Source of the DNA: Vicinamibacterales bacterium
Lineage (GTDB): Bacteria; Acidobacteriota; Vicinamibacteria; Vicinamibacterales; Fen-181
Reading direction: 5' to 3'
Length of the DNA stretch: 64,000 nt
Assembly (NCBI GenBank): GCA_036504215.1
Contig: DASXVO010000059.1
Span: 62,001-126,000, forward strand
A program made the position numbers and the translations under genes. How positions within the stretch are numbered: the first letter of the stretch is position 1; the number at the start of each line of letters is the position of its first letter. Positions 1 through 10,064 of the stretch are shown here, piece after piece. A model generated the notes under the pieces. That model was not told where the DNA came from, did not search any database, and saw only the letters and a list, made by a program, of their open reading frames with translations.

Positions 1-1
1 G

Positions 2-154
2 CGGGGATCGATCGACACCGGCGGCCTCGCGGTGATTGCCCGCTGCGTGCAGAGCGGCGCGGTCACTGGTGGAGCGGAATCCGCCGGCACGCAGATGCTG
101 TTTCCCCCGCTCTCCTCTGCGACGCGTGACCTCGTGCGCGTGGCCTTCGCCTGA
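2..154 (+). CDS. 3' end of an unidentified protein (partial)
   Basis: An open frame enters from the left edge and ends at TGA 152-154, giving 50 residues with a protein-like mix (Gly/Ala/Val-rich, ending LVRVAFA). The other two forward frames look like GC-rich noise. The start lies outside the window and I recognise no family. It is followed by degraded toxin-antitoxin sequence, so it may itself be a remnant. Confidence 0.3.
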   Translation, partial: RGSIDTGGLAVIARCVQSGAVTGGAESAGTQMLFPPLSSATRDLVRVAFA

Positions 155-194
155 CATCGCGAGCAGGAATGCGGCGACGGCTCGTCGTGGCAGC

Positions 195-458
195 TCATCG
201 GCACTCATCCGCTGGCAAGCGGCGTCGGCTTGCACCCGTCGGTGACGCAATTCGGGTACGAGCTCTCCGGCGGTGCTCATGCGACATGACGAACGTCGCC
301 TCGCGGCCGAATCTGAGCGCCTCTTTCGAGGGATCGCAGACTTCGTCCAGCACCTTCAGACGGGTCAGGGCTCGTCGCTGGAGATCCGGCCGAACACCTG
401 CCCTCCGGCCCGTCTCGAACAACTCGCGGAGCCCGCGGTGCCGGAAGCTTCTGATCAC
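195..458 (-). pseudogene. HigB/RelE-type toxin remnant
   Basis: From a GTG at 458 the reading is IRSFRHRGLRELFETGRR followed by VRPDLQRRALTRLKVLD. This is the N-terminal half of the HigB-like RelE-superfamily mRNA interferases, which are about 92 residues long. The second half, which should carry the conserved Trp/Arg-Ile-Thr-Phe strand of the active site, is absent. After about residue 38 the frame runs through Arg-rich sequence that fits no RelE fold. No HigA antitoxin frame follows directly. I read it as a dead toxin gene. The family match of the first half is good; the breakage is inferred from the missing C-terminal motif. Confidence 0.5.
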
Positions 459-595
459 TGAAGAGAGCGTCGCGTCAGACGCGACACATTGTCGAGCCAC
501 GCACGACACCTCGCGCGCGGCAACACACCTGGCAGACCGATGTTCGGCCGACCGACGAGCCTTCTCGCAGCCCGCAACCGACACCCTCAGCGGCC

Positions 596-1020
596 AAATT
601 GAAGATCCCGAAAGACGACGCCTTTGGCCTGCTGCTCGCGACGTGCGACGACTGTGTTGGCGCCGTGGAAGTGCTGGCGGACGATAGTCGCCAGACCGAG
701 TGACGATCATGAACTGCCGGATCTGTCTCCGTCCGTCGGATCCGTCGCCCTATCATGTCCGGTGTTTGCGACGCTCGCTCGGCGCCGGTCACTCCATTCT
801 GAAGCCACAAGCGCAGACGTTTCCGGAGATTCGTCAGAACGAATTGTTGACGATGCGGATGGCGGAGCACGTGGGCATCGACATTCCGTCCTGTGGTCTG
901 GTGCGCCTGCGGGATGACACGCTCGCGTACATCGTCAGGCGGTTCGATCGTGCCCACGACGAGCGGAAGCTGCGGCAGGAGGATTTCTGCCAACTCGCGG
1001 AGCAACCGCCCAAGGACAAG
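596..1020 (+). pseudogene. HipA/HipST-type toxin kinase remnant
   Basis: Two adjacent frames match HipA. The first (602-703, TGA at 701-703) reads KIPKDDAFGLLLATCDDCVGAVEVL, the end of the HipA N-terminal subdomain (the separate HipS protein in split HipBST systems). The second starts at GTG 700 or ATG 709 and reads CRICLRP...YHVRCLRRSLG, then ILKPQ, NELLTMRMAEHVGI, LAYIVRRFDR and LRQEDFCQLAEQPPKDK, the start of the Ser/Thr kinase with the ATP-binding Lys of ILKP. About 50 residues are missing between CLRRSLG and ILKP, including the Gly-rich loop (VQPKLS in intact HipA). The catalytic Asp region is also lost, because the frame leaves the family after about 1018. Upstream there is no intact N-terminal subdomain and no antitoxin. 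The 4-nt-overlap-like split resembles HipST, but the gene is clearly non-functional. Confidence 0.6.
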
Positions 1021-1458
1021 TCCAGAGATGGAGAGCCGAGTGGGCAGAGATACAGTGCGGCCTGGAGTTCTGGAGCCTCATCGTACTCATCGCACAGCTG
1101 TCTGACTGCGAGGCCGCTCCCGGTTGTCTGGGGCACACGCACGATGCTGTCGGGTTCTTCGAACGGCAATGGCGGAGGGCAACATGGAGCGGCGGTCCGG
1201 TGGGTTCTGGGCTTCGTTGGCACTGGCTGTCCCGGCTCTCGCCTTCGGTGCAACGAACCTCCGGGTGTGGATTGCTTTGCACGCCTCTGGCGTTACGTGA
1301 ACTACTCATGGTGCGACGGCACGCGCTGTCGTCGTCTCGCAAGGCGCCCCATCAGCGATTCGGCCAGTGCGCTCGAGGACATCCGAAGTGGCCACGTGAT
1401 GTTCGGGCCGTGGTGCGCGCGGCTCGAGCAGCCGGCGCCCTTGCCGCCTTGGAGCCGA
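1021..1458. other. non-coding stretch downstream of the HipA remnant
   Basis: Frames here are Cys/Arg/Ser-rich and match no family on either strand. It is probably decayed coding DNA between the toxin remnant and the 3' end of the symporter gene. I see no clear terminator. Confidence 0.4.
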
Positions 1459-3087
1459 TCAGAGGAACCGCACGTACAGGGCCACCACACACAAGACGAG
1501 CACCGTGCCCCAGAACGGGAAGGACATCCACCACGGAATCGTCTTCATGTAGGCCGCCACCTCCGGTGAGAAGGAGCGGTCCACCACGGCCTGCTCGGGA
1601 ATCTCGTCACCCCTGGTCCGGTAGATCCAGATGATGACGCAGGCGACGATGAAGTCGATGACGGCCCTGGTCAGGAACGGAATCGAGGGCACGAGCTGCC
1701 ACCCCTCGGCGATGGTGAAGGTGAGGGCCCAGGCCGGTCCGACGATGATCGCAATGAGCGCGCCCCGCGCGGTGGCCCGCTTGTAGAAGAACCCGGCCAG
1801 GAAGAGCGCGCACACCGACGGGTAGGCGATGGACCAGTACTTCTGGATGTAGAGGAAGATGGCCCGGAGGTCGCGCAAGAAGTAGCCGACGATGGTGGCG
1901 GCGACCAGCACGGCGAGCGACGTGAGCCGCCCGATGCGCACCAGGTCGGTGCTGGCGGCGTCGCGTTTCACATGGTTCTTGTAGATGTCGAACGTGATGA
2001 TCGACGAGCTGGCGACGACCATCGAGGCAATGTGCGACATCACGCACCCCATCAACCCGGCCATGACCAGCCCGGTGAGACCCGCCGGCAGGAGTTGCGT
2101 GACGAGCGTGGGAAACGCGAGGTCTCCCTTCGTCAGCACGTGCTGCGCTTTCAACAAGCCGGTGTCCGGGTTGTACAGCCGGAAGGCGATCATGCCGGGC
2201 AGCACGACGAGGAGCGGCACGAGCAGTTTCAGGAATCCGGCGAAGATGACCCCCATCTGGCCGTGCCAGACGTCCTTGGCCGAGAGGGTCCGCTGCGTGA
2301 TGAACTGATTGCAGCCCCAGTAGAAGATATTGGCGAGCCACATGCCGCCGAAGAACACGCCGATCCATGGCAGTTCGGGGTCGTTCCACGGCCTGACCAT
2401 GTGAAACTTCTCCGGCGTCGCCGCCATGAGCGCCTGCATGCCGCCGAACGGCGATGCCTGGTACCCGGGTGACGAGACGCCGAGCCGGTGCAGCCCGAGC
2501 CAGGTGACGGTCAGGCCGCCCAGGATGAGCACGGTCACCTGGATGACGTCCGTGTAGGCGACGGCCTTGAACCCGCCGACGATGGCGTAGCCGCCGCCGA
2601 CCACGCACAGAATCGCCAACCCCCACGGCAACGGCAGGCCGAACACCTCGCGGATGGCCAGTGAACCCGTGTAGAGCACGACCGCCAGCTCGATCACGAT
2701 GTAACCGATCAAGCTGATGATGGCGTAAACCGTGCGGACCCGGCCATCGAACCGCCGCTGCAGGAACTCCGGCATCGTGGTGATGCGGCTCTTGAGGTAG
2801 TAGGGCAGGAAGAACCACCCGTAGAGCACGAGCGCGATGGCCGCCATCCACTCGAAGCTGGCGATGGCCAGGCCAATCTCGTACCCGCGGCCCGACATGC
2901 CGATGAAGTGGTGGGTGGAGATGTTCGCCGCGATCATGGACCCGCCGATGACGGGCCACGTCAGATTACGGCTGGCCAGGAAGTAGCCCTCGGAATCGGC
3001 CCGTCGGCGCGAGGCCAGCCACCCGACGCTGGCCACGGCGAGCAGATAGAGGCCGAACACGACCACATCGGACGTGATGTGTGGCAT
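1459..3087 (-). CDS. Sodium:solute symporter (SSS/SLC5 family)
   Basis: Inner-membrane carrier of 542 residues, the usual SSS length, with 13-14 predicted hydrophobic segments. The N-terminus has the family pattern: YFLASR (35-40), a first core helix with GGSMIAANISTHHFIGMSG (48-66), and TMPEFLQRRF (104-113), matching the conserved PEFL-RRF after helix 3 of SGLT/PutP-type carriers. It should couple Na+ entry to solute uptake; the sequence does not identify the solute, though the SGLT-like branch often carries sugars or sugar acids. It lies 44 bp downstream of a URO-D-family gene on the same strand, so the two probably form an operon. The only GntR-type operator nearby (4469-4484) precedes that pair. 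ATG 3087 is the first in-frame start with a normal SSS N-terminus. Confidence 0.9.
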   Translation of the reverse strand: MPHITSDVVVFGLYLLAVASVGWLASRRRADSEGYFLASRNLTWPVIGGSMIAANISTHHFIGMSGRGYEIGLAIASFEWMAAIALVLYGWFFLPYYLKSRITTMPEFLQRRFDGRVRTVYAIISLIGYIVIELAVVLYTGSLAIREVFGLPLPWGLAILCVVGGGYAIVGGFKAVAYTDVIQVTVLILGGLTVTWLGLHRLGVSSPGYQASPFGGMQALMAATPEKFHMVRPWNDPELPWIGVFFGGMWLANIFYWGCNQFITQRTLSAKDVWHGQMGVIFAGFLKLLVPLLVVLPGMIAFRLYNPDTGLLKAQHVLTKGDLAFPTLVTQLLPAGLTGLVMAGLMGCVMSHIASMVVASSSIITFDIYKNHVKRDAASTDLVRIGRLTSLAVLVAATIVGYFLRDLRAIFLYIQKYWSIAYPSVCALFLAGFFYKRATARGALIAIIVGPAWALTFTIAEGWQLVPSIPFLTRAVIDFIVACVIIWIYRTRGDEIPEQAVVDRSFSPEVAAYMKTIPWWMSFPFWGTVLVLCVVALYVRFL

Positions 3088-3131
3088 GGCAGTGGTGTCA
3101 GATGGCTGAGGCGGGCTTCATGGCCGGCGCC

Positions 3132-4139
3132 TCATGCTGAGAGCTGTTGCTGGGCGACCCCGATGACGGCCAACATGTTTTCGAGCGAGACGTCCTTCGG
3201 CACGTCGTGCGAGGGCGCCAGGATGTAATTGCCTTCTCCACCCAACTCGAGCAGCCGCCGGGTCTCGCGTCGAACCTCCTCGGCCGTGCCGAAGGGCAGC
3301 GTTCTCTGAATCGAAAGGCCGCCGTGGAAGGTCAGGCGCCCGCGATACCGCGCGAGCAGCGCGGTGGTATCCATCACTTCGGGCTGGAACGGATTGAAAC
3401 AGTTCAGGCCGATCTCAAACAGATCGTCGAACAACTCGTCCACGTCGCCGCAGGAGTGGATGAACACGTACTTGCCCGCGCGGTGCGCCTCCGCGTACAT
3501 GCGCGCGAGGTGCGGCTTGAGGAACTTCCGCCAGAGCACAGGTCCCATCAGCAAGCCGCGCTGCTGCCCCCAGTCATCACCGAAGTAGATCGCGTCGATG
3601 TCGTACCGACAGGCCTCACGGATCTGCGCGATGTTGTACTCGGTGATGGCGCCCAGGAGTTCGTGGACGAAGGCAGGGTTGAGATGGAGATCCATCAACA
3701 GGTTCGTCATCCCGCGCAGGGTCCAGGCGCGCTCGAAGAGCGAGAAGCCAATCTGGAACACGCGGAACCGGTCGCCGTACTGTGCGATGCGACCGGGGAT
3801 GTCGGCAAACACTCGCGGGTCGAGCGGGTCGGGAAAGTCATATCCTCGCAACGTCGGGGCCGGCAGGACGCAACCTTCGGGAGTACCGATGTCCTTGTCC
3901 ACGCTGCGGTCCCAGACCACGCCAAAGACATCGCGGCGACGGTCCTGGCCGACGTCCTCGAAGAATCCGAGGTCGCTGCCCAGCTTGAGCAGGTGGTTCT
4001 GCAGCACCTCCTCGAGGTCGGCGGTGCCGAAATGCTGCTGGAGTTTCGTCTTGGCCCCGACCGTGAACCCGAACGACCACGGTACGTAGGGTGGACGCTT
4101 GCCGTCCAGAACCAATGTGACGACTTCGCGCTTGGTCAT
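3132..4139 (-). CDS. Uroporphyrinogen-decarboxylase (URO-D) superfamily protein
   Basis: A 335-residue TIM-barrel protein of the URO-D/MtaA superfamily. I chose ATG 4139 (MTKREVVTLVLDGKRPPYVPW), the usual family N-terminus; an upstream ATG at 4190 would add 17 atypical residues. It is unlikely to be heme-pathway HemE: the HemE substrate-binding N-terminus is missing. It carries HSC (228-230) within KYVFIHSCGDVDELFDDL and a further Cys at 247, which recalls the His-X-Cys zinc ligands of the methylcobamide:CoM methyltransferases MtaA/MtbA in this superfamily. Such paralogues are common in carbohydrate and aromatic catabolic clusters, with mostly unknown reactions, often proposed to act on methylated compounds. 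It probably forms an operon with the downstream SSS symporter. Confidence 0.85.
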   Translation of the reverse strand: MTKREVVTLVLDGKRPPYVPWSFGFTVGAKTKLQQHFGTADLEEVLQNHLLKLGSDLGFFEDVGQDRRRDVFGVVWDRSVDKDIGTPEGCVLPAPTLRGYDFPDPLDPRVFADIPGRIAQYGDRFRVFQIGFSLFERAWTLRGMTNLLMDLHLNPAFVHELLGAITEYNIAQIREACRYDIDAIYFGDDWGQQRGLLMGPVLWRKFLKPHLARMYAEAHRAGKYVFIHSCGDVDELFDDLFEIGLNCFNPFQPEVMDTTALLARYRGRLTFHGGLSIQRTLPFGTAEEVRRETRRLLELGGEGNYILAPSHDVPKDVSLENMLAVIGVAQQQLSA

Positions 4140-4468
4140 GGTCTGGCAGCCCGTGGTGAAAGGCCCGCCGGCATTCGGCCGACCCTGCATCCCACCCGGC
4201 TGCGTTGCTCCTCCCTCGAATATGGCCCGATATTCTCCGTCGTCGCGCCTTTCCGGCTGGGCGCATCGTCGCCCTCGGTGCTACGCCGCGACTTCCACCA
4301 AGCGCTGCCACGGTGCGCCGGCGGGGGGCGGGAAGCCGTCTCCGTGGCAGCCCGCGGCGAGGCCGGGCCGGTCGCCATGCTCGTGCACAGCCACCAGGGG
4401 ACGTGCTCCGGCGCCACGGACAGGACCGCTCGAAGACCACGCCGGAGCCGAGCGTGCTGCCGCGCAGC
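4140..4468. other. leader/intergenic region upstream of the URO-D gene
   Basis: About 330 bases between the URO-D start and the AT-rich operator at 4469-4484. No frame on either strand looks like a protein. If the operator marks the promoter, this is a long 5' leader, like the ~320-base leader of the TonB receptor at 33037. Confidence 0.4.
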
Positions 4469-4484
4469 ATATTATATACAACAT
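4469..4484 (-). promoter_or_regulatory. putative GntR-type operator, site 1
   Basis: On the minus strand the site reads ATGTTGTATATAATAT, matching the ten-site consensus ATATTGTATATNATAT at 14 of 15 defined positions. It contains TATAAT, usable as a -10 box. It stands out as AT-only sequence in about 65% GC DNA. The gene it would serve is the URO-D/SSS pair on the minus strand, about 330 bases downstream. Confidence 0.55.
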
Positions 4485-4529
4485 GACCAAACCTGAGGCG
4501 TTACGATTTCGTCAGATCGCGCCGCCGGT

Positions 4530-4679
4530 CTACGTGGCCGATCGGTGAGAGGGAATCCGGGCAATGGCGTCGGCCAGCGCGCGCTCGGCGTGCCACAGGT
4601 CGTAGGTCCGCTGGAGACGGAGCCACAGGCCCGGACCGTTGCCACAGAACTTTCCGAGACGAACGTCGCGCGACAAGCG
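4530..4679 (-). pseudogene. HigA/XRE-type antitoxin C-terminal remnant
   Basis: The frame ending at TAG 4530 reads FCGNGPGLWLRLQRTYDLWHAERALADAI, matching the C-terminal helices of HigA-type XRE antitoxins (family pattern RYFGTSPEFWLNLQ-YDL). The helix-turn-helix that should precede it is missing: upstream residues are Cys/Arg-rich and match nothing. It is therefore a truncated antitoxin without its toxin. The HigB-like remnant at 195-458 lies on the same strand, but about 4 kb away and downstream of it, so the two cannot be one simple split operon. Confidence 0.45.
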
Positions 4680-4841
4680 CGTCGCCAGACAAGCGCGTCG
4701 CATGCACACAAAGCGCGCCTGCCTTGACCGCTCGCATGGCCGGTCGCACACTGGTGCGCCCTGTCGCGCGTGACCGGCCCCCGCTGGCGCCGGCGGACGC
4801 ACAGGACAGGATGGTCCTCTCAACTGCAAGGGGTGAAGCCG

Positions 4842-5297
4842 GTGGCCAAGTGGATGCTCGGATGTGCCGCGTTGCTCTTGTGGGGAACCGTGCCGGCTGC
4901 CGCCGCTGGCGGGCAGACGCAAGCGCCCTCGCCCGCCACGGAGAAGCTGGCGCCGCCAGACTACTCGCAGGAAGCAGCCGTCATCGAGCAGGCGCGCACG
5001 ACGATCTCCTTCGACGGGAATGCCACCGGGCGCCGCGACGACGCGATTCGGCTCTACGCGCACGCGGTGACCGCCAAGCGCGTGGTGCCCGAGGCGCCAT
5101 GGCTTCCAGGCCTCGAGCCCGCATCGATCGATCGCACAGAGATCTCACGAACAACACCGAACCGAGAACGCCAATTCGTGTCGTCGCCGACCTTCTCCAT
5201 CCAGTCGAGTGTCCCGCCGTCGAGCGCTTCCTGGATGGCGATCTGCGTCATGGCCGTCGCGTCCTTCGGTCACGCGTTCTTCGTTGCCACACAATGA
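4842..5297 (+). pseudogene. Truncated secreted DUF3857-type protein
   Basis: GTG 4842 follows AAGGGG at 8 bases and opens a signal peptide (about residues 5-24, ending AAAAGGQ). Then comes PPDYSQEAAVIEQARTTISF, the opening strand of the DUF3857 transglutaminase-associated domain (family pattern DYSKEA-VIE---T-I-FE). Homology stops near residue 75 (about 5065), where an intact member would continue for 500 or more residues. The rest of the frame to 5297 overlaps an unrelated cupin tail on the other strand. It looks like the 5' stub of a deleted gene. ATG 4854 is an alternative start. Confidence 0.5.
5160..5251 (-). pseudogene. C-terminal fragment of a cupin-domain protein
   Basis: The minus-strand frame reads [24 protein letters not shown]. 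This matches the last strand and tail of small cupins of the mandelonitrile-lyase/carboxymuconolactone-decarboxylase-associated type, which end MTHIAIQE-LDGK-VDWMEKVSDEQY. There is no upstream cupin core: a stop lies just before it in frame. The fragment sits downstream of an aldo/keto reductase on the same strand, a common partner of such cupins. Confidence 0.4.
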
Positions 5298-5372
5298 AGC
5301 CCACCCGTTCGCACAACCGCGGGTTCGCGAACTCGGTCACAGGCTCCGCCGCCCTCGCCTCGCGCTTCCCGA

Positions 5373-6416
<1,044 letters not shown>

Positions 6417-6662
6417 CTAGTCGGTAAGGTCGACAGAGGTCAGTGAGTGCAATCCACCCGCTGCCCGCGGCCACACGATTCGAGAACTGGAGGAGCGGAT
6501 TGGTGTGCGCCGCCTGCCCGGACGACGACACGCGGCGTTGCGCCGACGGACACGGGAGAGCCCCGGCGCGGACCGAGCGCGCCTGCCACGGTGTCGCCGC
6601 ATCCTCCCGATCGGGATGCCACCCCGGATGCACAAGTTTTCGTCTGGCCCTCAGCGAATTGC

Positions 6663-6701
6663 TTGCAACTCCCCCGCCCCGGTGTTATGACAGTCCTCAT
6701 A
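6663..6701 (+). promoter_or_regulatory. putative sigma70-type promoter with inverted repeat, upstream of TonB receptor 1
   Basis: TTGCAA (6663-6668), a 17-base spacer and TATGAC (6686-6691) form a reasonable promoter 52 bases before the receptor start. The -10 overlaps an inverted repeat, TATGA-N6-TCATA (6686-6701), a possible operator. The arms resemble those of the GntR-type site at 44214, but the spacing is 6 rather than 4, so I do not count it in that set. The rest of the 6369-6743 gap shows no gene. Confidence 0.4.
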
Positions 6702-6743
6702 CCGCGCAGTTGAAATCTCTCGGCCACCCGTACGGAGGTTTGC

Positions 6744-9700
6744 ATGAAGCTCGTGCTCCGGCCTGGGACCACTGTAATCCACCTCGCGTTCCTGATCACC
6801 CTGGTCACGCTGGTCGCCGTGGACCCGGCTGTCGCGCAGACGTTTCGCGGCGGCATCCAGGGCACCATCACCGATTCGACCGGTGGCGCGCTGCCCGGAA
6901 CGACGGTGACCTTGGTCAACGCGGCGACGAAGCTGACCCGAACGATCGTCACCGACAAGGAGGGGAAGTACTTCGTCACCGAACTGCCTCTCGGCGAGTA
7001 TTCCGTGACCGCCGAACTCTCCGGCTTCGGTTCGCAGACGCTCACCGGGATCCGCGTCGTGGTGGGCGGCAACCAGCGAGTGAATCTGCAGCTCAGCCCG
7101 GGCGGCCTGCAGGAGCGCGTGGAGGTGGCGGCCACCGCGCCGCTCGTGGACACGACGGGCAACACGATGGGCGGCACGATCGACGCCGCGGAGGCGGCGC
7201 AGTTGCCGCTCAACGGGGGCGATTTCACGAAGCTCCTGGTGCTGCTCCCGGGCTCGGTCGGCGACCCGAGCGGCGCGATGGACTCGCCCGGATCGTTCGG
7301 CCTCTTCAGCATGAACGGGAGCCGTGGCCGGTCGAACAACTACCTGCTCGACGGGACCGACATGAACGACGGCTACCGGAACCTGCCGGCCATCAACGAA
7401 GGCGGCGTCTTCGGCACGCCGGCGACCGTGCTCCCGGTGGACGCGGTGGCCGAGATTCGCGTGCTGTCGGGCGCGCAGGCCGAGTTCGGCCGCAACTCCG
7501 GCGGCGTAGTGACCATCGTCACCAAGTCGGGATCGAACGCGATTGCCGGCACCGGGTACGAACGCTTCCGGAACGACAGCCTCGACTCGCGCAACTTCTT
7601 CAACCCCGAGCCGCAGCCGAAGAACACCTTCCGCAACAATCAGTTCGGTTTCTCGCTGGGCGGTCCCGTCGTCCGCGACAAGACGTTCTGGTTCGCGGCG
7701 TACGAGGGTCAGCGCGAGAACGTCGGCCTGCCGAGCCTCAGCCGGGTGCCGAGCCCGTCAGCGCTGTCCACCGCCACCAACCCGATCATCAAGAAACTCG
7801 TCGCGCTCAATCCCTGGCCGGCGCCGAACGTGGCCGGCGCGGGGCCCGACGAGCCGAACCTGCTGGCGACGACCAACGCGCGGAACCGCGTGGACAGCCT
7901 GATTCTCAAGCTCGACCAGCACATCGGCAACGCCGACCTGTTCACCGGCCGCTACTTCCTTGGCGACAGCGACCAGAGCTTCCCGCTCGCCGTCCTCGGC
8001 GGGAACGTCCTGCCCGGCTACAACACGGTGACCCCGACGCGCGTGCAGATCGTCTCGCTGTCGTTCATCCACTCCTTCTCGCCGCGACTCCTGATGGAGG
8101 CGCGCGGCGGCTACAACCGGTTCGTCGAAAGTTTCCTCCCCGAGGACGGGACGTTCGATCCGAACTCGATCGGACTGAACACCGGCGTGTCCTCCAAGGA
8201 CTTCGGCCTGCCGCAGTTCCGCATCACCGGCTATGCGCCGATCGGCACCAACGCGTCGGTGCCGCGCGGGCGGACGGACACCAACCTGCACGCGGTGCTG
8301 GCGTTCGCCTACAGCGCGGGCCGGCACAACGTGAAGGCCGGGTACGAATTCCGCCGCACCACGGTGGACGGGTATTTCGACGCGGGCTACCGCGGCGTCC
8401 TGAATTTCGGCAGTCTGGACGACTTCCTCGCGGGCAACGTGGCCAGCGGGCGGCAGGTGATCGGGGACTCGCAGCGCGTCACGTCCCAGAGCAGCCACGG
8501 TCTGTACCTCCAGGACAACTTCGCGGTCAGCCCGAAGCTGACGCTCAACTATGGCCTGCGATGGGACTACATGGGAGTGCTCGGCGAGCAGTCGAACCGC
8601 CTCAGCATCCTCGATCCCAAGAAGGGGCTGGTGCAGGTGGGATCGAGTGACCTCGCCGCCCTGTATCCGCGCGACCTGGCGAATTTCGGCCCGCGAGTCA
8701 GCGTCGTCTGGGACCCGAGCGGCCAGGGCCAGACCGTCGCACGCGCGAGCTGGGGCGTGTTCTTCGACTCGTATTCTCAGGACTACTTCGTCGGTCAGCT
8801 TCCGTTCAACACCTTCAACCCGGGGCCGGCCTACAACGGCATTGGCGCGTCACCGATCCTGTTCAGCTACTCGCCGACCGGCACTCTCGTACCGGGCAGC
8901 CCGGTATTCGAGCGTTCGTCGTTCGGTGCGTCGGACGTCTTCACGGTTTCGCAGGATCTGAAGACGCCGTACATGCACAACTTCAACGTCAACGTGGAAC
9001 GACAGATCGGAAAGCACGCGGCGGTGCAGGTCGGATACGTGGGTTCGCTCGGACGCCGTCTCTACCGGTTCCGCGACATCAACCAGGCGGACTCCCGCAC
9101 GGGCGCGCGCCCGTTCGACAACGGGCCGTTCGCCCCCGGGGGCGGCACGTTCGGATACGTCGATCAGTTCGAGTCGACGTCCGAATCGAAGTACAACGCG
9201 CTCCAGATGGTGTTCAACGTGCGGAACTGGCACGGCTTGACGTGGCGGGCCGACTACACCTGGTCGCACTCACAAGACAACGCGAGCGACGGCCAGGACT
9301 ACGTGCCGAACGCGACGCAACCGGATGACAGCTTCCATCCGGAGCGTGAATGGGCCGACTCGAACTTCGACACCCGGCATCGCTTCACGCTCACCTTCAG
9401 CTACGTGCTGCCGACCTGGTCGCGTGCGCCGCGATTGACCAAGGGCTGGGGCATCGACGGCGTGATGACGCTGGCCAGCGGCCAGCCGTACAACCTCAAC
9501 TACCTGTTCGAGGGAGACTTCAACGGCTCGGGCGAGTTCTTCGGCAGGCCGGACGTCGTTGGTGACCCGTTCGCCGGCACGAATTCGTCCGACAAGTTCC
9601 TGAACCTGGCGGCCTTTGCCGTGCCGTGCCGGTGGGACGCGAACGAGGGCGCCTGCGTGCCGGGCAGCGGTCATTTCGGCAATCTGGGGCGCAACGCGTA

Positions 9701-9998
9701 CCGCGGACCCGGCTATCGAAACATCGACATCGCGATCTCCAGGAATTTCTCAGTCCTTCGGCACGCGACGCTCCAGCTTCGGGTCGATGTCTTCAATCTG
9801 CTCAATGTCACCAACTACTCGAACCCGCTGATGCCGAATTTCAGCACCGATTTCCTCGTAAACGGCATCGATGCGAAGACCGGACGCGGTATCGGCTACC
9901 TGGCACTGAACGCGACACCGGACGTGGCCGTCGGCAACCCGTTCCTGGGAGGCGGCGGGCCGAGAAACGTGCAACTGGGGGTGAAGATCACGTTTTAG
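6744..9998 (+). CDS. TonB-dependent receptor with carboxypeptidase-regulatory-like domain (receptor 1)
   Basis: A 1084-residue outer-membrane receptor. A signal peptide ends at about residue 32 (VAQTFRGG). Then follow a CarboxypepD_reg-like beta-sandwich (about 34-115: IQGTITDSTGGALPGTTVTLVN...LPLGEYSVTAELSGF), a TonB plug (about 130-270, with LPLNGGDFTKLLVLLPG and GGVVTIVTKSGSN) and a long beta-barrel ending in the Phe typical of outer-membrane proteins (QLGVKITF). This is the OmpA-like/'Oar' receptor type expanded in Acidobacteria. It should import a large or scarce substrate with TonB energy; the ligand is unknown. ATG 6744 follows GGAGG at about 6 bases. There is no SusD neighbour. It converges with the acyl-CoA ligase at 10180. 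Confidence 0.93.
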   Translation: MKLVLRPGTTVIHLAFLITLVTLVAVDPAVAQTFRGGIQGTITDSTGGALPGTTVTLVNAATKLTRTIVTDKEGKYFVTELPLGEYSVTAELSGFGSQTLTGIRVVVGGNQRVNLQLSPGGLQERVEVAATAPLVDTTGNTMGGTIDAAEAAQLPLNGGDFTKLLVLLPGSVGDPSGAMDSPGSFGLFSMNGSRGRSNNYLLDGTDMNDGYRNLPAINEGGVFGTPATVLPVDAVAEIRVLSGAQAEFGRNSGGVVTIVTKSGSNAIAGTGYERFRNDSLDSRNFFNPEPQPKNTFRNNQFGFSLGGPVVRDKTFWFAAYEGQRENVGLPSLSRVPSPSALSTATNPIIKKLVALNPWPAPNVAGAGPDEPNLLATTNARNRVDSLILKLDQHIGNADLFTGRYFLGDSDQSFPLAVLGGNVLPGYNTVTPTRVQIVSLSFIHSFSPRLLMEARGGYNRFVESFLPEDGTFDPNSIGLNTGVSSKDFGLPQFRITGYAPIGTNASVPRGRTDTNLHAVLAFAYSAGRHNVKAGYEFRRTTVDGYFDAGYRGVLNFGSLDDFLAGNVASGRQVIGDSQRVTSQSSHGLYLQDNFAVSPKLTLNYGLRWDYMGVLGEQSNRLSILDPKKGLVQVGSSDLAALYPRDLANFGPRVSVVWDPSGQGQTVARASWGVFFDSYSQDYFVGQLPFNTFNPGPAYNGIGASPILFSYSPTGTLVPGSPVFERSSFGASDVFTVSQDLKTPYMHNFNVNVERQIGKHAAVQVGYVGSLGRRLYRFRDINQADSRTGARPFDNGPFAPGGGTFGYVDQFESTSESKYNALQMVFNVRNWHGLTWRADYTWSHSQDNASDGQDYVPNATQPDDSFHPEREWADSNFDTRHRFTLTFSYVLPTWSRAPRLTKGWGIDGVMTLASGQPYNLNYLFEGDFNGSGEFFGRPDVVGDPFAGTNSSDKFLNLAAFAVPCRWDANEGACVPGSGHFGNLGRNAYRGPGYRNIDIAISRNFSVLRHATLQLRVDVFNLLNVTNYSNPLMPNFSTDFLVNGIDAKTGRGIGYLALNATPDVAVGNPFLGGGGPRNVQLGVKITF

Positions 9999-10064
9999 GC
10001 CGGAGTCAGAGCGGCCGCGCATCCGAACCCGGTGGCGTTGCCGCAACGGTATCGACGAAGAGTG

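Noticed and set aside
6686-6701. TATGA-N6-TCATA inverted repeat as an eleventh GntR-type site
   Set aside because: The arm spacing is 6 in place of 4 and the central TATA core is missing, so it does not align with the other ten.
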